The notes under the pieces are model-generated. The model did not search any database. It was given only the letters and a program-made list of their open reading frames with translations, and had not been told where the DNA came from. Of a stretch of DNA of 64,000 nucleotides, positions 14,424 to 28,698 are shown one piece after another. Positions within the stretch are counted from its first letter, which is position 1. Each line of letters starts with the position of its first letter. The DNA is taken from contig CM022672.1 in NCBI GenBank assembly GCA_012295275.1, forward strand, positions 27,111,930-27,175,929, written 5' to 3'. The position numbers were made by a program, and so were the translations under genes. This DNA is from Chrysomallon squamiferum. Its lineage: Eukaryota > Mollusca > Gastropoda > Neomphalida > Peltospiridae.

Positions 14424-17085
14424 TGTATGTATGTGTGTATTTTTCTACAATAAGGGTATTATATTTTACACATTTATTACACATGATTACACATCATGTA
14501 GCTTAATTATAACTTAACTTGGAATGTCTTTCAGAGAATTTTATCATTTTTGCTTAACATCACTCAACATTTTTCACTGCCTGATTAATGAGCCATCAAT
14601 TTTTCATCAAACTAATATATTATTCTAACTCATTTATTATTTATTTTGGTGACATGCCAGTTCTGTACAAACTCTGACACACTAACTCATAGATGTTTAT
14701 TATGTATTTCATTACAGGCTGATTCATGTAAAAGCTTCTGTTTTTTGTTTTAGTACACCCTTAATAACAGTGTTATAAGAAACAAAAAACTTTATTGTTT
14801 CAATAATAAAAATCATAATAATTAAACTGTTTTTTTTCCACAAAACACCACAATAGCATATAGATTATCCATCTATCAGATATTAAGAATTATGACACAC
14901 TGAGTATTATCCTTTTTGACTGAAACGTTTTCTTTAAAATTAAGAGATTTTATATATACATTTTCAAAAAGGCAAAGTAGATGGTATACCATACTTGTAA
15001 CAGGACATGAAATATTCCATGAATCACTTAATAGGGCCTATCCATGATTAACATTTTACCACAATACTGTAGACGCACACATCCATATCTTGTGCACACC
15101 AACATTAAAAACAACAAAATCATAACCAACATCATACCCACATGAGCACACACACAATCACGCACATTACATATGTAAATATAGATATACATATGTGCCT
15201 ATATGTACAAACATGAGCATACATATCCAAAAATAACAACTAAAGAAAAGATAAAAATATCTGAAGCCTTCTTGGCTAATTGTGCTTTCATTTAAACAAA
15301 CAGAAAGAATGTATTGTTCTGAGTTTAGATCATTCAAAATAGTGACTGTCATTTTTCAAATTGTATTCTTCGCTGGGTAAATATGTCAGAACATTTCAAT
15401 GCGATGAATCTGACTTAACAGGAAATGTTTGCATGTTTGATTAGAAGGAAGAATAACACAATTAGAGGTTCAGAGTCTAAAATAAGAATATTTAAATGAT
15501 TAAAGTTGTAATCAAGCTAAATTAAAGCATCAAAAATTTCCCATCAATATCATGTAACATTCCAAGATGTGTTTAAGTTTAGTAATTATGAAATATAACA
15601 TTTACAGTTTAATTTATTAAATAATTACCATTAAAATAAAATAAAATAATAATAAATAACTTAATAAGGCCCACCATAGGGTACATTTGATTTTCATGTA
15701 AGATGTTAAATAATAATACACAGAGGTAAAAAAAAAAAGAAAGAAGAAAACAAAAAGAACACTCACATACACATATAAATAAATAATTATATAATTGCAA
15801 TATTAAATTATAATTTTGATATCAGCAACGAAAAAAAAAATATATATATATAAATATAAATTTTGAAATCTTTAAATTTGTGAACGTTTTCTTCATCAAA
15901 ATACACAAATAGTTAAACCTATTTTCATTTTCTTTATAGTTTGGTTCTTTCCCCAATGTGTAAATTATTGTTTCATATAATCTCTAATCTGAATATTATT
16001 GCTGATATTTAAATAATTAAAGATCAGTTTTAACTAATGGAATTAGTACAGGCTGGCATAATTAATATTCCAATGGTGACTGCTTTCATCAAGTGGTTAC
16101 AGGTGTTTTTTGTGTTTGATATGAATCATCCCCATGTTTTGTTTGTTTGTCACAGGTGTGGCTGTAACAGTATGTGTGTATTCTGTAGGACATGCAGTTA
16201 AACTCAGTTCTTGGATGTGACATAAACAAGACTTTCGTGATATTGTGCAATTAAAAGGGAACACAAGTAGGTGTAAGTGACGGAGGAATGAATTTCCTGG
16301 ATTTACATCCTATTGTTGTTGTTGTGTTAGAATTGTTTTTTTCTGTGTTTTAAATTTTTAAATTTTATTTTAAATTATTTATTTTGTTTGTTTGCTTATG
16401 TTTTTGTTTGTTTGTTTATTTATTTATTTATTTATTTATTTCTATCTTGTTGTTCCTTTTTGTTTTCTTTTCTTTTTTTAAAAATAATATTCAGAAGCAC
16501 ATACACATCAGCAACATGTAAAACTAAGCATATGACTTAAGAAAAAGTATCCTTAACTTCAGAATAACAAGTTCAGAATGAAATGTGAGCATTCAACAAT
16601 TAAACTGCCCAGTAACATAAGCACATCACATGAGTTTAAGTATTCTGTTAGTCAACAAAACATGAGACAAAACTTAAATGATAATCACGTACAAGATCTG
16701 TATACTCTGTACAATTAAATAAACAAAAACACACGACAAGACACCTACTGCATTGTCTTTGTAATCTTTATAACCTTCTCTTAAGTAAACTTTCTCCTGC
16801 TGTTTTCATATATCACTGGTATATTTTAATTTTTAAGTCTAAAAATATAATTTCATGAATCCAAAAGATTTAACATATCATTTTAAGTTGGATTATAAAT
16901 AAACAAATAAGTAAATGAGGATATTTTGCTTAAAAAATAACAATGCCCTGTGATTCTTTATTATGCATAAGTTTTAGAGCAATATTTATAACCACATATA
17001 TGTACAACAGAAAAAGGAAAAATAAATCATAAAACAAAATAACAAAGACTGTGTGGTTGAAAAAGAAGAATAAGTCAGTAATGGT

Positions 17086-17124
<39 letters not shown>

Positions 17125-17154
17125 AATAAATAAATAAATAAGTACATAAGTAAC

Positions 17155-17210
<56 letters not shown>

Positions 17211-18911
17211 TAAATAAATAAATAAACTAACAAAACAAAACAAAACAAGACTCAACCCAACTCAAAATATTCAAAACCAAAGACCAATATCCACTGATAA
17301 TGATGAACTGCTTTACTCAATCAGTCTAACTGCTCATTGAGTCAATGAGTTCAGACTCTTAACAACTGAGATATCTGATGGAATATTCATGAGCTCAGGG
17401 ACTTTAACAATTACAATTATTTGGCCAAGCTGCTGTGACTGTTCCAAAGACTTAACTATTCTGAAACAGATGTGCAAAAACACAAAGAGAAAAATATTAA
17501 AATATCTCTAGGAATTAATTCTGCTACTTTCTTTCATTTTCAAATGAAAATTAATGCTAATCTGACATGTTGGCATGAATTTCTCAAAATAATGAAAATG
17601 ATGATTAAAAAAGTATTTTTCTTTTTTTTTTAATAAAATACTTTAAATACTTATATCTGTTATTGGTTAATAACATGCATTTGTTTTAGGATCATTAAAA
17701 GTGTTTCCTGTGAGAGTTTATTTAATCAGAAGATATAAAATGCGTCTCTCTAGTATCTGAATTTGACAGTTCTTAGTTCAGATTAATACTCAGAGATTAA
17801 AAAACACACCCCAAAACCCCACAAAAAACAAAGAAAAACTAAGAGTAAAACAATGAATAGAGTGTAGTAACAACATTACTTCCCACATTGTCAGTTTGGC
17901 ATTTATAAGTTTCTATTAATAAAATAACAACTCAACCATTGATTAGGAGCTTGTTGTACCTAATTTGTGACATAAAACACATACAATCTGAATACTTGAA
18001 AATATAATAAATTGGCCAGCTTATTTGTTCAGGTAGTAAAACATTACCTGGCAACATAATGTTCCCAGCAAAACAGAAACATTTTGCCTGCCTAATTGTT
18101 TTTGTGAAATAATTATATCAACTAACTCAAATTTGGATAACAATTTATTACACTTTGGTTCTGGTAACATAAGAGACTCTTAGTGACTGTATCTGTGGTT
18201 CTAGTACAGCAGTTTGTTCTGTATCAACATACCAACAGAGGTATTTCAATCAGTTCTCAATAGTGTCAAATTCTTTGAATGTGTGTTTGTTTTGGGTCAA
18301 TATCTTGCATCACATGTTGATTCTGAAGGGTGGGAAAAAACAAGCACCCAATCTGTGGAGAAAGTATTGATCACCTTGTCTGTAAACAACAGCTCAAGAT
18401 CAAACAGAGGCTTTGCTTAGCTGCAGCTTCAAAAAAAGTTTTCTCCAGAGTCCTTAGAGAAGAGAGTTAATTAGCTTTTACAACAAAGTGCAATGATTTA
18501 TGATATTCCCTCTGTTGTGACCTACCAGCTATACGAGTAAGCAAGACCATGATTATATGCAGCAAATATTATTAGAACATCAGTGCAATTCACATCCATG
18601 CTCTCCTACATTCATCCATAATCAGTATGAAGATAATGAGCTTTTAACAGTATTTTTTATTTTTTATAATTTCTTCTGAAATGTGTTGTATTTCTTCTGT
18701 TGATTCTGTCATAAATGACAAGTGTGCCAAACCCAATAATTAGAATACACATTCCAGCTATTTATATCCATTAGTCTGTTAACATGTGGTTAACTCAGTA
18801 TATTTTATGCAATCTGTGAAATGAACATGACAAATGACTTCATTAGAGGCTACAAGTATTTTAATGACAATCAAGATAGCTTCACAGGTTGTGTGTGAAT
18901 GTGTGTGTGTG

Positions 18912-18953
<42 letters not shown>

Positions 18954-20272
18954 ATTATTTTTTTGTAAATAGTAAAGAAAATTAATGCTTTTGAATTTTT
19001 GCTTATGGCCCCAAAGACTCCTAAATTCAGAAAAAAAAATTAATTTGAGATAATAATTAACAAACAAAAACAGAAGACAAAGGAAAAGAAATAAAGACAA
19101 TTGAATTATCCAATTACTATCAGAAACCAATTGAAACATTTTAAATTTTTAGTAGAAACATGTATATAAATATCATACAGAACACAGAGATGTATTATCT
19201 GAAGGTCTGCTTCAGGTTACTCTGGCTTTACAACTTTTATTGAGTTTTCTTTGATTTTTTTCATGATCAGTGAATACAGGCAGAGTTTTAATTCATCCCC
19301 ACTTTTATTGAGCTTTCTTTGATATTTTTTTTTGGTCACTGTTTAATGGCTTAGTTTAAATCATAATTCTCTTTGATATTTTTCTTGGTCGATAAATACT
19401 GATCCAGATATATTATTACTGACTTGTGTCACTGTTGAATAAACTATTGATATTAAGTTTGCAAATTTCACAGTTCTTTCTTTGAACAAAATGAAAGTAA
19501 TTTATATTGTTTTCTAATTTTGTTACTTTTTTTTTCTTTTTGATCATCGTCTCATCTAATTTATTTATTATTAATTCTCATACTAATAAAATAAAATATA
19601 TTACCAAAGAAGTAAATATCTAATTACAATATGGATGAATGAAATAAAGTAGAACTAGCTATTAAAAATTATCAAATCTTGTGTTAAAGTCTTACGCAAC
19701 CACAAATTTAATAGAAACATGCATATAAATATTATACTGGATATAGAGAGGTGAATGATCTCGATATAAGTGATCTGCCTGGGGTCAGTCTGGCTTGGTG
19801 TGAATCATTAAATCTTTTGTACCCTACTCTTTGGTAGGTTTCTTGGTTAATGAATACAGTTAAGTCTTTTCTACATCACAACGTTTGTTGACTATCAACA
19901 ACTGTCAGTCTGAGGTCAATTTGTCATCAATCATATACACATACGTAGATATGTGTTTTTTTGTGTGTGTGTTTGTGTGTATGTAATTTATATATCTGCG
20001 TCTGTATGTCTCTCTGTGTGTTTGTGTGAAACATTGTTGTGTGAATAATTCAAGTAAACCAGTTTTTTTTCATCCTAAGGCAACATATTGTTCATGCTCT
20101 GTTTCACATATCAGAGGAGCAAATATATAAAATAATGGAGTAATCGTTATCAAGTGTGATGTAAAATGTCTACGTCTGGTGAGAATGAATTATCATTTGT
20201 AATGTTATATATCCAAAGACTTTGAATGAGGAATGGAAATAAAAATGATGAATTTAAAACAAATATGTAAAC

Positions 20273-20303
<31 letters not shown>

Positions 20304-23300
20304 TGTATGTATGTATGTATATATACATGCATATGTATCTATGGCTGTGTGTCCCTGCACAATTTTTGGATTTCAGCAAACATAAACATTCCCAGAAAAC
20401 CTGCTTCTCTGTTTCAACCTCAAAAGGTTATTATTACCATGCACAATATATATCATTGTGTAAAAGCAGTAAAGCAAGTTTTCCATGATATACATAATTA
20501 TATATGTATGTAAAGATTTAAGTTTGCAGCTGTATGCATATAAAGATATATTTATCTATATGTATAAATACATCATGTCTCAAGATTGTGAATGTTACTG
20601 GTTAAGCAACTGCTGAAAGACAAACATTACAGTGACTGAACATTATTCATGCATGTCCAGGTAATTAATTAATTTGAAAAAAAGAAAGAAAAAAAGAAAG
20701 AAAGAAGGAAAAAAAGAAAGAACAAAGGAAAAAAAAGAAAGATACCCCCACCTCCCATGCTCACATATTACAATGACCTTTGATCTTTCTGCTTCTTGAC
20801 AGTGACATGTAATGTCTGACCTCTTTAGCTCAAGTACTTAGTAGTGGTTAACCTGTAACTTCTTAAGTTAAGCTGTCAAGTGACATCTTCAGATGTATCT
20901 CTGATTTCTTTTACATTGCTTATTATATAAGCCTATTAATACAGTTAAATACCATGAAACAGCCGAGAAAGTGAGAATGGAACACACCAGAGGAAAAAAA
21001 AAGAGTCATGTAAAAATGTATTAACAAATTAATATATATTAAAGTGTTTGTTTAATGATACATACATATAGCCCAAATACATCTGTATAATATTGAATTA
21101 TGGCTGTAATAATAAAGATTAAAATATTACAAGAAGTTAGTGTGGATTCCTAAAAATTTACTTTTTCTGACATTTTTTTTTTTTTTTTTTTTATGATTAA
21201 ATCATGGCTGCAGCTTTATTTACATTATTTACATATTAAATAATTCACAACTATATACATGTATACTCATGTGATTTATATTTGTTCATTTGTAATTTAA
21301 AATTATTATTAAATGTGTCCTGGGAAAATATCTATGACAGCCTATCACAAAAAGTGAAATAAAACATCCAACTAAATCAGTTAAATTTTATAACAGCAGC
21401 TATTTTGGTTTTATAGCAGTTTTATATGCAGATATTCATAATCACTATAAAATATAAATTATACATATATGAGTAACAAAAAAACTCAGCATAAACTGGA
21501 ACTTCTGTCTAAAAATGACAGCAGTTAAATGAATATTTCAACAGTTTAAAAAGAAAAAAGAAATAATAATAATAAAATTAAACAATAAATTAAAACAATA
21601 ATAAAACAAACAAAATATATTGAATATTAAAAAAATAACAATAACCATCCAGAAAAACAGTAACAACAACACAACACCAACAACGACAGACTCAAAAAGC
21701 TCTATTCTTTATCAGATAGTATGAAGGTATTTGTTATATGCACTTTCCCACAAAATGTAAAATGTACATCACACTCTTTGATATATTAATTACAGAGCAC
21801 TTGCTAGAATGGGGAAAACCATAATCGTGAATCAAGAAAAAATGATCCTACAACACACTGCTTTTCAAACCTACATTTCAAAACTGAGATAGAGCGAGTC
21901 AACTATGAATTTATCTAATCTTGTGACAGTAACAAACTCTAACAAAGCTGTAAGTAATTTAAGTCAGAGATGCATGACTGTGACAAAAAGCATCTCCACT
22001 GAAATCTTTTTACTGGTGAAAACAGGTTGATAAGATTCAATCAAGTTGAAATGAAAGGTGGATGTTGAGGCTCCTTCTAAATGGAAGCTGTCAGTTATTT
22101 AATGATACCAGATGTATGGAGAAAAGTGAAGGTCAAAAAAGTCAGTAAATAAATAAAATAATGAATAATAATAATATTAGCAAAAATGAAGAAAAACAGA
22201 TAAACCAGATGTACAGAATGACTAATAAATAGATAAAAATACAGACTGACAGATAAATAAAGGTATAGACAGATAGATAGACTGATTGATAGATATAAAT
22301 AAATTGTAACAATAAAAATATATGTGAGACAGACAATCAGGCAGGCAGAAACACTGTCAGGAAAGAACTATGATTAAGTGTCACGTGTGTTAAATTAAAC
22401 TAAAATGCTTCATCATGTTTATGAAAAGGTATCAGTTGTCAATACATTATTCTCAGATCATGCAGACAGATATACAAAAATACTTGTCCTGTCTTTACAA
22501 CATAACTGTATCCTGAGTTAACAAAAATAGCATTGTGACCTCACTGTTTTTAACATTCATAAAAGAAATAAATTTAACTTCAGCAGGTGATAGACAGGAA
22601 GCCATAAAATATATAAGCTTATTACACACTTCCCTTTTTTTTATTAAGTTTTTTTTGGTTTAATGCTAATGAGTACATTATAATTATTCTCTCAAAAGGT
22701 AATATTTTGTTTGCGAACATTTTATAAGTGAATTTTAATATGCAATTTAATTCTGTTAAAAACATGGATTGCAATATTATGCAATACATTTTATAAGTGT
22801 AATGATATCTGAAACTTGTATAACTGAACAGAGTGTTCCCTGATAAATTATTAAACACTGAAATTTAAATTCTTCATAATTGTGTTATCATTTATTACAG
22901 GAGTGCCTAGTTGCATAGTAGGTTATACTGAGTTACCCACCTAGTCACCTTACATTCCTTCTTTTATTCCAGTAACAGGTATATCACACAACATTTGAGA
23001 AAATGCATATAAATGATTCCTTATTGCTGATTAAGAAGTAGCTTATGATATGTTTTTTCTTACATTTTATTCACAAAATGCTATGATTAATAAAAGATAA
23101 GAACTTAATATGAAACCTCATCATCAACTGTGAAAATGAAACAATTTGTTAATTTATTCCTTTCTTTCACATTTCACATTTAACATCCAGAAATTTAAGC
23201 TGCTTTATGATTATTATTATTTCAATAAATTGGCTTTAAGTGCATTCCTTTCATTGTATTCCCTAATCCAACTTTTATAACGACACAATTCATTTATTTT

Positions 23301-26300
23301 TTTAGTAGGAAAGGTGTGACACTGATTACATCACATAATTTAATTCTTTCTTTATGATGTCACAAAACTTGGTAGAGATACTTCCTAGTTACACCTTAAA
23401 CAACCTACATGTATGAAATGTTGCAACATCCTAGATACTCCTTTTAATAAAATACTCTCTGCTACTTAACTAACAGTAGCAGCAGAGGTGTGGACACTAG
23501 TTACATCACACAAATGAATATGTTATAATGGCATCTCAAAACTGGGAAGATAGTCATTTCCTAGTTACATCTTCCATACATAAGAAGTGTTGCTGTTCAC
23601 ACTGGTTACAATTCAAGTGTTTAAATGACATTTCAGTGAATTTTGGTGGAGGACAAATCAATAGTTACGCAGATATTCTAAACCATATATTACATATGGA
23701 TTACTGTCTCTCTGTCTTTGTTTAACTCTCTGTCTCTCTCTCTCACACATACACAGACACACACACAGACACACTTTTTCTAAACCATAAACTACAAATG
23801 GATTACTCTCACACTGACACACACACACACATTTTATGTTTAAAATTAATATATAAAAAAATGAAATACTGTTATAACATTTAAAATATTTAGATTAAAT
23901 TTCTAAGTTATAAATGCAGTCAGTTCCTGTAATAATATATAGTACTTAATATAATATTTAATTTTTTTTGTATAAAATATGATCTGCACACAATTCAGAA
24001 CACTCCACACTATAGAGTGCTTTCTGTTAAAAAAATGTATGACCAAGATATAATGGTTGATTTTGATCTAGACAGAAAAAAAGAAAAAAAGAAAAAAGGA
24101 AAGATCAATTGGATATCTAGCTACTTGTGATTTTATGAGTCAAACATCCCTTCAAGCAATATAAGTACTTTTTATTTCTTACTGACTATTTGTGAAACAT
24201 AAATACATACATTCATAATTTTTTGATAGTACAGAAATTTATAAAGAAGAAATTTTAGATCAAGATAATATTTATTTTTGTGATACTATGAGACAAAATT
24301 ATGTATTGATAATAACTGTTGTGCTTACTGCAGTTTAAAAAAACAGAATAAATAAATAAATAAATAAGTAAATAAATAATAAACAAATACTAGTGAATAA
24401 AGTTTGTCCTCAAAAAAAAACAAAAAAACAAAAAGCAATAACAAACTAAAAAAACCCAACAAAAACAAACAAACAAACAAAAAAACCCAAAACAAACCAA
24501 ACAACAATAAAGTAATCAGTATTTAAATATTCCACTGGTCACATGCATGTGTTGTACAGCTTACACCCCACAGTACACAGTAGGCTAAAGTTTATTTGTT
24601 TATGCAGTCTATTTGTTAAAGTCCTGGTTTTTTTCATAACATACAACGCACAATAGAACTGGATTTACACTTTAACCAAAACATAACTAAAGCTAACATT
24701 ATCGATATGTGGAGTGAAAGGCTGGAATGAAATTCCTCTGTATTTACAGCTAACACATGCTGAAAGCTTTGTCTAGTGGTTTCCTAAGATCGATATCAGG
24801 TTGGGTGTAAACCCATTATTTATTGAGAAAGAATGCATAAATATTTAATTCATAAACTGTCCTGGAAGAGAAGATATTAGAGAGAAAAAAATATGTGGAT
24901 GAATGTATTGCAAATTGCTTGTAAAAATCTGCGTGTAATACTTCTCACTGCTAAATTTCTTCCAATATAATTAATAAATTATCTGTCAAGGATGATAAAT
25001 GTCATGCAAGAAAGTTATGAAATAAATTTTACTTTCAATATTTCCATTTATATGATTCAGCTTCTTTTTTTTTTTGAATATTTTCTGAAGAGTTAAACAA
25101 GTAAGGAAAAGGACTTATGTTACAGGTAAATTTACAACTCACATATACCTGTATCTTAGACTGACTATTTGATTATCATGGGGGCTATTTCCCAGTCTAG
25201 CCATGTCATGCTATGGCTGTATTGGAGAATAAACTTCTAACATAATACCACCATTAAACAAATAGTTAACTGAAAACAAAATAGTGTTTGACAACTCCAA
25301 ATTAGTAGCACATTTTTGTCTCTGGTGTATGGTGTTCTAAGTAAGGTATATATTTAAAAAAAAAAAAAGTCTGTGTGTGAGTGTTTGTTTGTGTGTGTGG
25401 TGCTTGTTGACATTTATATTTAATATAAAAAATTTACACATTTGTCAATGTTTGCTTTAATTCTGTTTAAAATATATATGCATAGATTAACATACTTTAT
25501 TTATTTAATTATGTATTTATTTATTTATTTTTACTCCTTTTCAAATTTTTGTTTAGTTTAATGGCAAAAAAGTTTTGATAACTCTTGGAAATGGAAGACA
25601 ATACATGGCTGTTTTACTTTCCCTTCAGTTCTACTACTGTCAAGTCATTGTATATATTATCATACATAATAAAGATTTTATTCTACAGTAATTCTTGAAA
25701 TGACAGCAGTACTTAACTGATCATTCAGAGATATAACCGGGTCATGGTACAAGTGACATGAAACTGCCCAAATTAAAATGTGTGCTCCAGCTTACACTAA
25801 ACAAACTCTACTTCATTCTTTCTCTTATTTACTTTATGGTGAATTTCACTAATGTATATTAGTATTTGGATCTTTAAGTATGATGTACCGGTATGTTCAT
25901 TGGTATAGGTTTATATCTAGGTTATTTTACTGTCAAATATTGCAAAAGGAATGTGATATTAACTGGCTAGCAACCAGTCATACTCAGCAGGTGGGAGGGG
26001 CTGAACTCTTCATATGCGCCGACACTTGTTTTAAGGTTTATGTACAACTCATTTTCATATAAAATGAGAAATACCAAATCTTAAAAGTGTCTTGGGTAAG
26101 ATATTTACATAAAAATCAAACATGTAAGCTATTAAATTATGTATTTAAATGCAGAAATAAATACTGCGGATATTTCATATGTGTGTTTGTTTAATTCTGA
26201 ATACTGCTTACTTAAGTAAAATCACTGAATGTACGTTTGATGACTTCAAAGAAAATGGAAAAATGGGAAAGTTAGTTTATCACAATGTGAAACTATAATT

Positions 26301-28631
26301 CTGGTCCAAATCAGTTCCTAATAACTTATGTAAGTGCATGCGTGCATGTGTGTATGTATGTCCAAGTCCATGATATATGCTTTCCAAACTAAATGAAAGA
26401 AAAAATATTTCTTGCAATAGGTTTCCTTTCTTATATTATCACTAAAAAGTCATGATTATTAAGATAAAGTTATGTTGAGATGGCAATAAACATGAATTTA
26501 CTCATTATTATTATTATCATCATCATCATCATCAATCTTATTATGCTAATCAAAACCAGAAACCAAACAGTATCTTAGAAGACAAAGAAAATTCATTACA
26601 TCAGCAACGTTCAGTATTAAATTCTGTGGTAGTTTGGGAACAGTGTGATAGTTTCTTTTATAATTTTATTTATTTACTTATTTATCATCATCATCATCAT
26701 CATCATCATGATTACTGTTTTTTATTCTTTTTTGAAGACAGTACATTATACTGAACACATTTTTAAAGTAAAAGTAACTGAACTATTTGAATTTCAAGCA
26801 CAGATACATACATCAGCAAACATTTTATTGTTAAGACAAACAAAATATCTTCTGATTTGTGACAGTTATGAACAAAGCACAAATTAAGCACTCTTCTGTA
26901 TCTTTAAGTCACAAATAGTGATAACAACAAGGTAGTCAACGGCTTTAAAAAAAACATTTCTAAGAAAAAGATGAGAGGTGTGGTTATCTGTGCTGTATTA
27001 TCACTGAAAACTTGGACTCCAGTGTTGAGAGAGACACAAGAAAGATATCAATTGTTCTCAAAGTAAATGTTTGTGGCTCAACACACTGACCTACATCTCA
27101 TCACACCCTGGGAGAAAACAAAGAATAGAACTTACTTGATATCAACTTACAGAGAAGTGGTGTAGCTGTGATATTGTTCAACAGCTGATCACGTTTTGTA
27201 ACCAGATATTTTTTCAAAATATGTTTAATCATACGTCTTAAGAAATTTTATGTTGAAATATTGTGAAACTAGAACTGTTATAAAACAAATTTCTAATATG
27301 TAACTACTTCATCATTCTACAAAAACTTAACGAAATCATCATACTTTTGAAAAACTAAATATATGTACTAGGTATGTGTTTATGTATGTGGGTGGGTGTG
27401 TATGTTTTATTTATATATATGTATATATTTGAAATATAATTTTTGAAGAATTTTAAAATTAGTTACTGAACTTTATTTATTCATTTATCATCTTTGCAAA
27501 ATTTTAGATATAAAGGTTAAAAAATTGTAAATTATCTTCTGCTCTTTTTCTTTTGGTTATTTTTCATCTTAAGCATCAACTTTAAGTTTTTTAAATAAAT
27601 AAAAAATATATTTAATTTCTAAAACATTATTTTAAAAAAAAAAAAGAAGGAAACAACTGAAGATCTAAAAATATCTTTTATTAAATGTTTTTGCAGTTTT
27701 AATAAAATTCCATTAACTTTTTCCTGCTAGGTGTTAAGGTTGTATCCTGTATAGCTGGTTGTTTGTATTAAAGTTGTTGAATCTTGCATGGACAGTGAAT
27801 AAGAATGAGATCAGAACTTAGCTGCTATTGCACATTAATGCACCACTGTATGTTAATCTGTGTTTGAACAGCAAGTTTCCGACAGAAAACAAACAACCCT
27901 GTTTAAACAACAAACACCAAAATCCCAAAACATGCTATATGTCTTATCAAAGTGGTGGCAAAACTAGCAAAAATGTTTCCAATTCTGTTGACATTCTGAT
28001 TTTTGAAATAATTTTGGTCAAATATATTTTCACGTGAAGGTCAAAATATGTCGGAAGAATTTTGTTTTTAAAACAATGAGTATCTAATAACACATTCAAA
28101 GTTGTGTTAAATATGCTGCCAAAAAGGATTTTGTATAACTCTAACAAAACATATTTTAATTTTAAAGGAAAATATAATACTGTCAGTGACTTCAGGCAAT
28201 AAAGGAATTTTAAAAATTTCATCTTTGGTTTAGTATAGATAAAGATGACAGTTAAAAATGAGGCCTGTGTTGGGTAATCAAAGCCTCTGGCAAGCCCACA
28301 GCAAAGAGCACCCAGTGTTTTGATAAGAAAATATGTAACCTATGATTAATGTTATTGTTTGGGGAGTTATCCAACACTTCTTTAGTTATTTATGAATGAA
28401 TTTCATTATTTTAAAAAAAATGTTATTATTTTTTTTTTTTATTAATTGCTTTACCCCCAGATGTTAGACAAACTATCTTTTTATGCCAGTCAAAGTTACA
28501 ACACTAAAAAAGGTATTTATCTACACCTGCGTTAGTGATTATGTAATTAACTACTGTAATGACTGGTCAATGGTTCAGTTCTGGTCCAAGAAGCAACAGC
28601 TTATTTACCCCCCCCCCAATTTTTTTTAATA

Positions 28632-28698
<67 letters not shown>

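Noticed and set aside
25880-26062. 60-residue frame with ELFICADTC
   Set aside because: Short, no homologue recognised. The only notable feature is a GC-richer patch (25960-26030), probably an old repeat.
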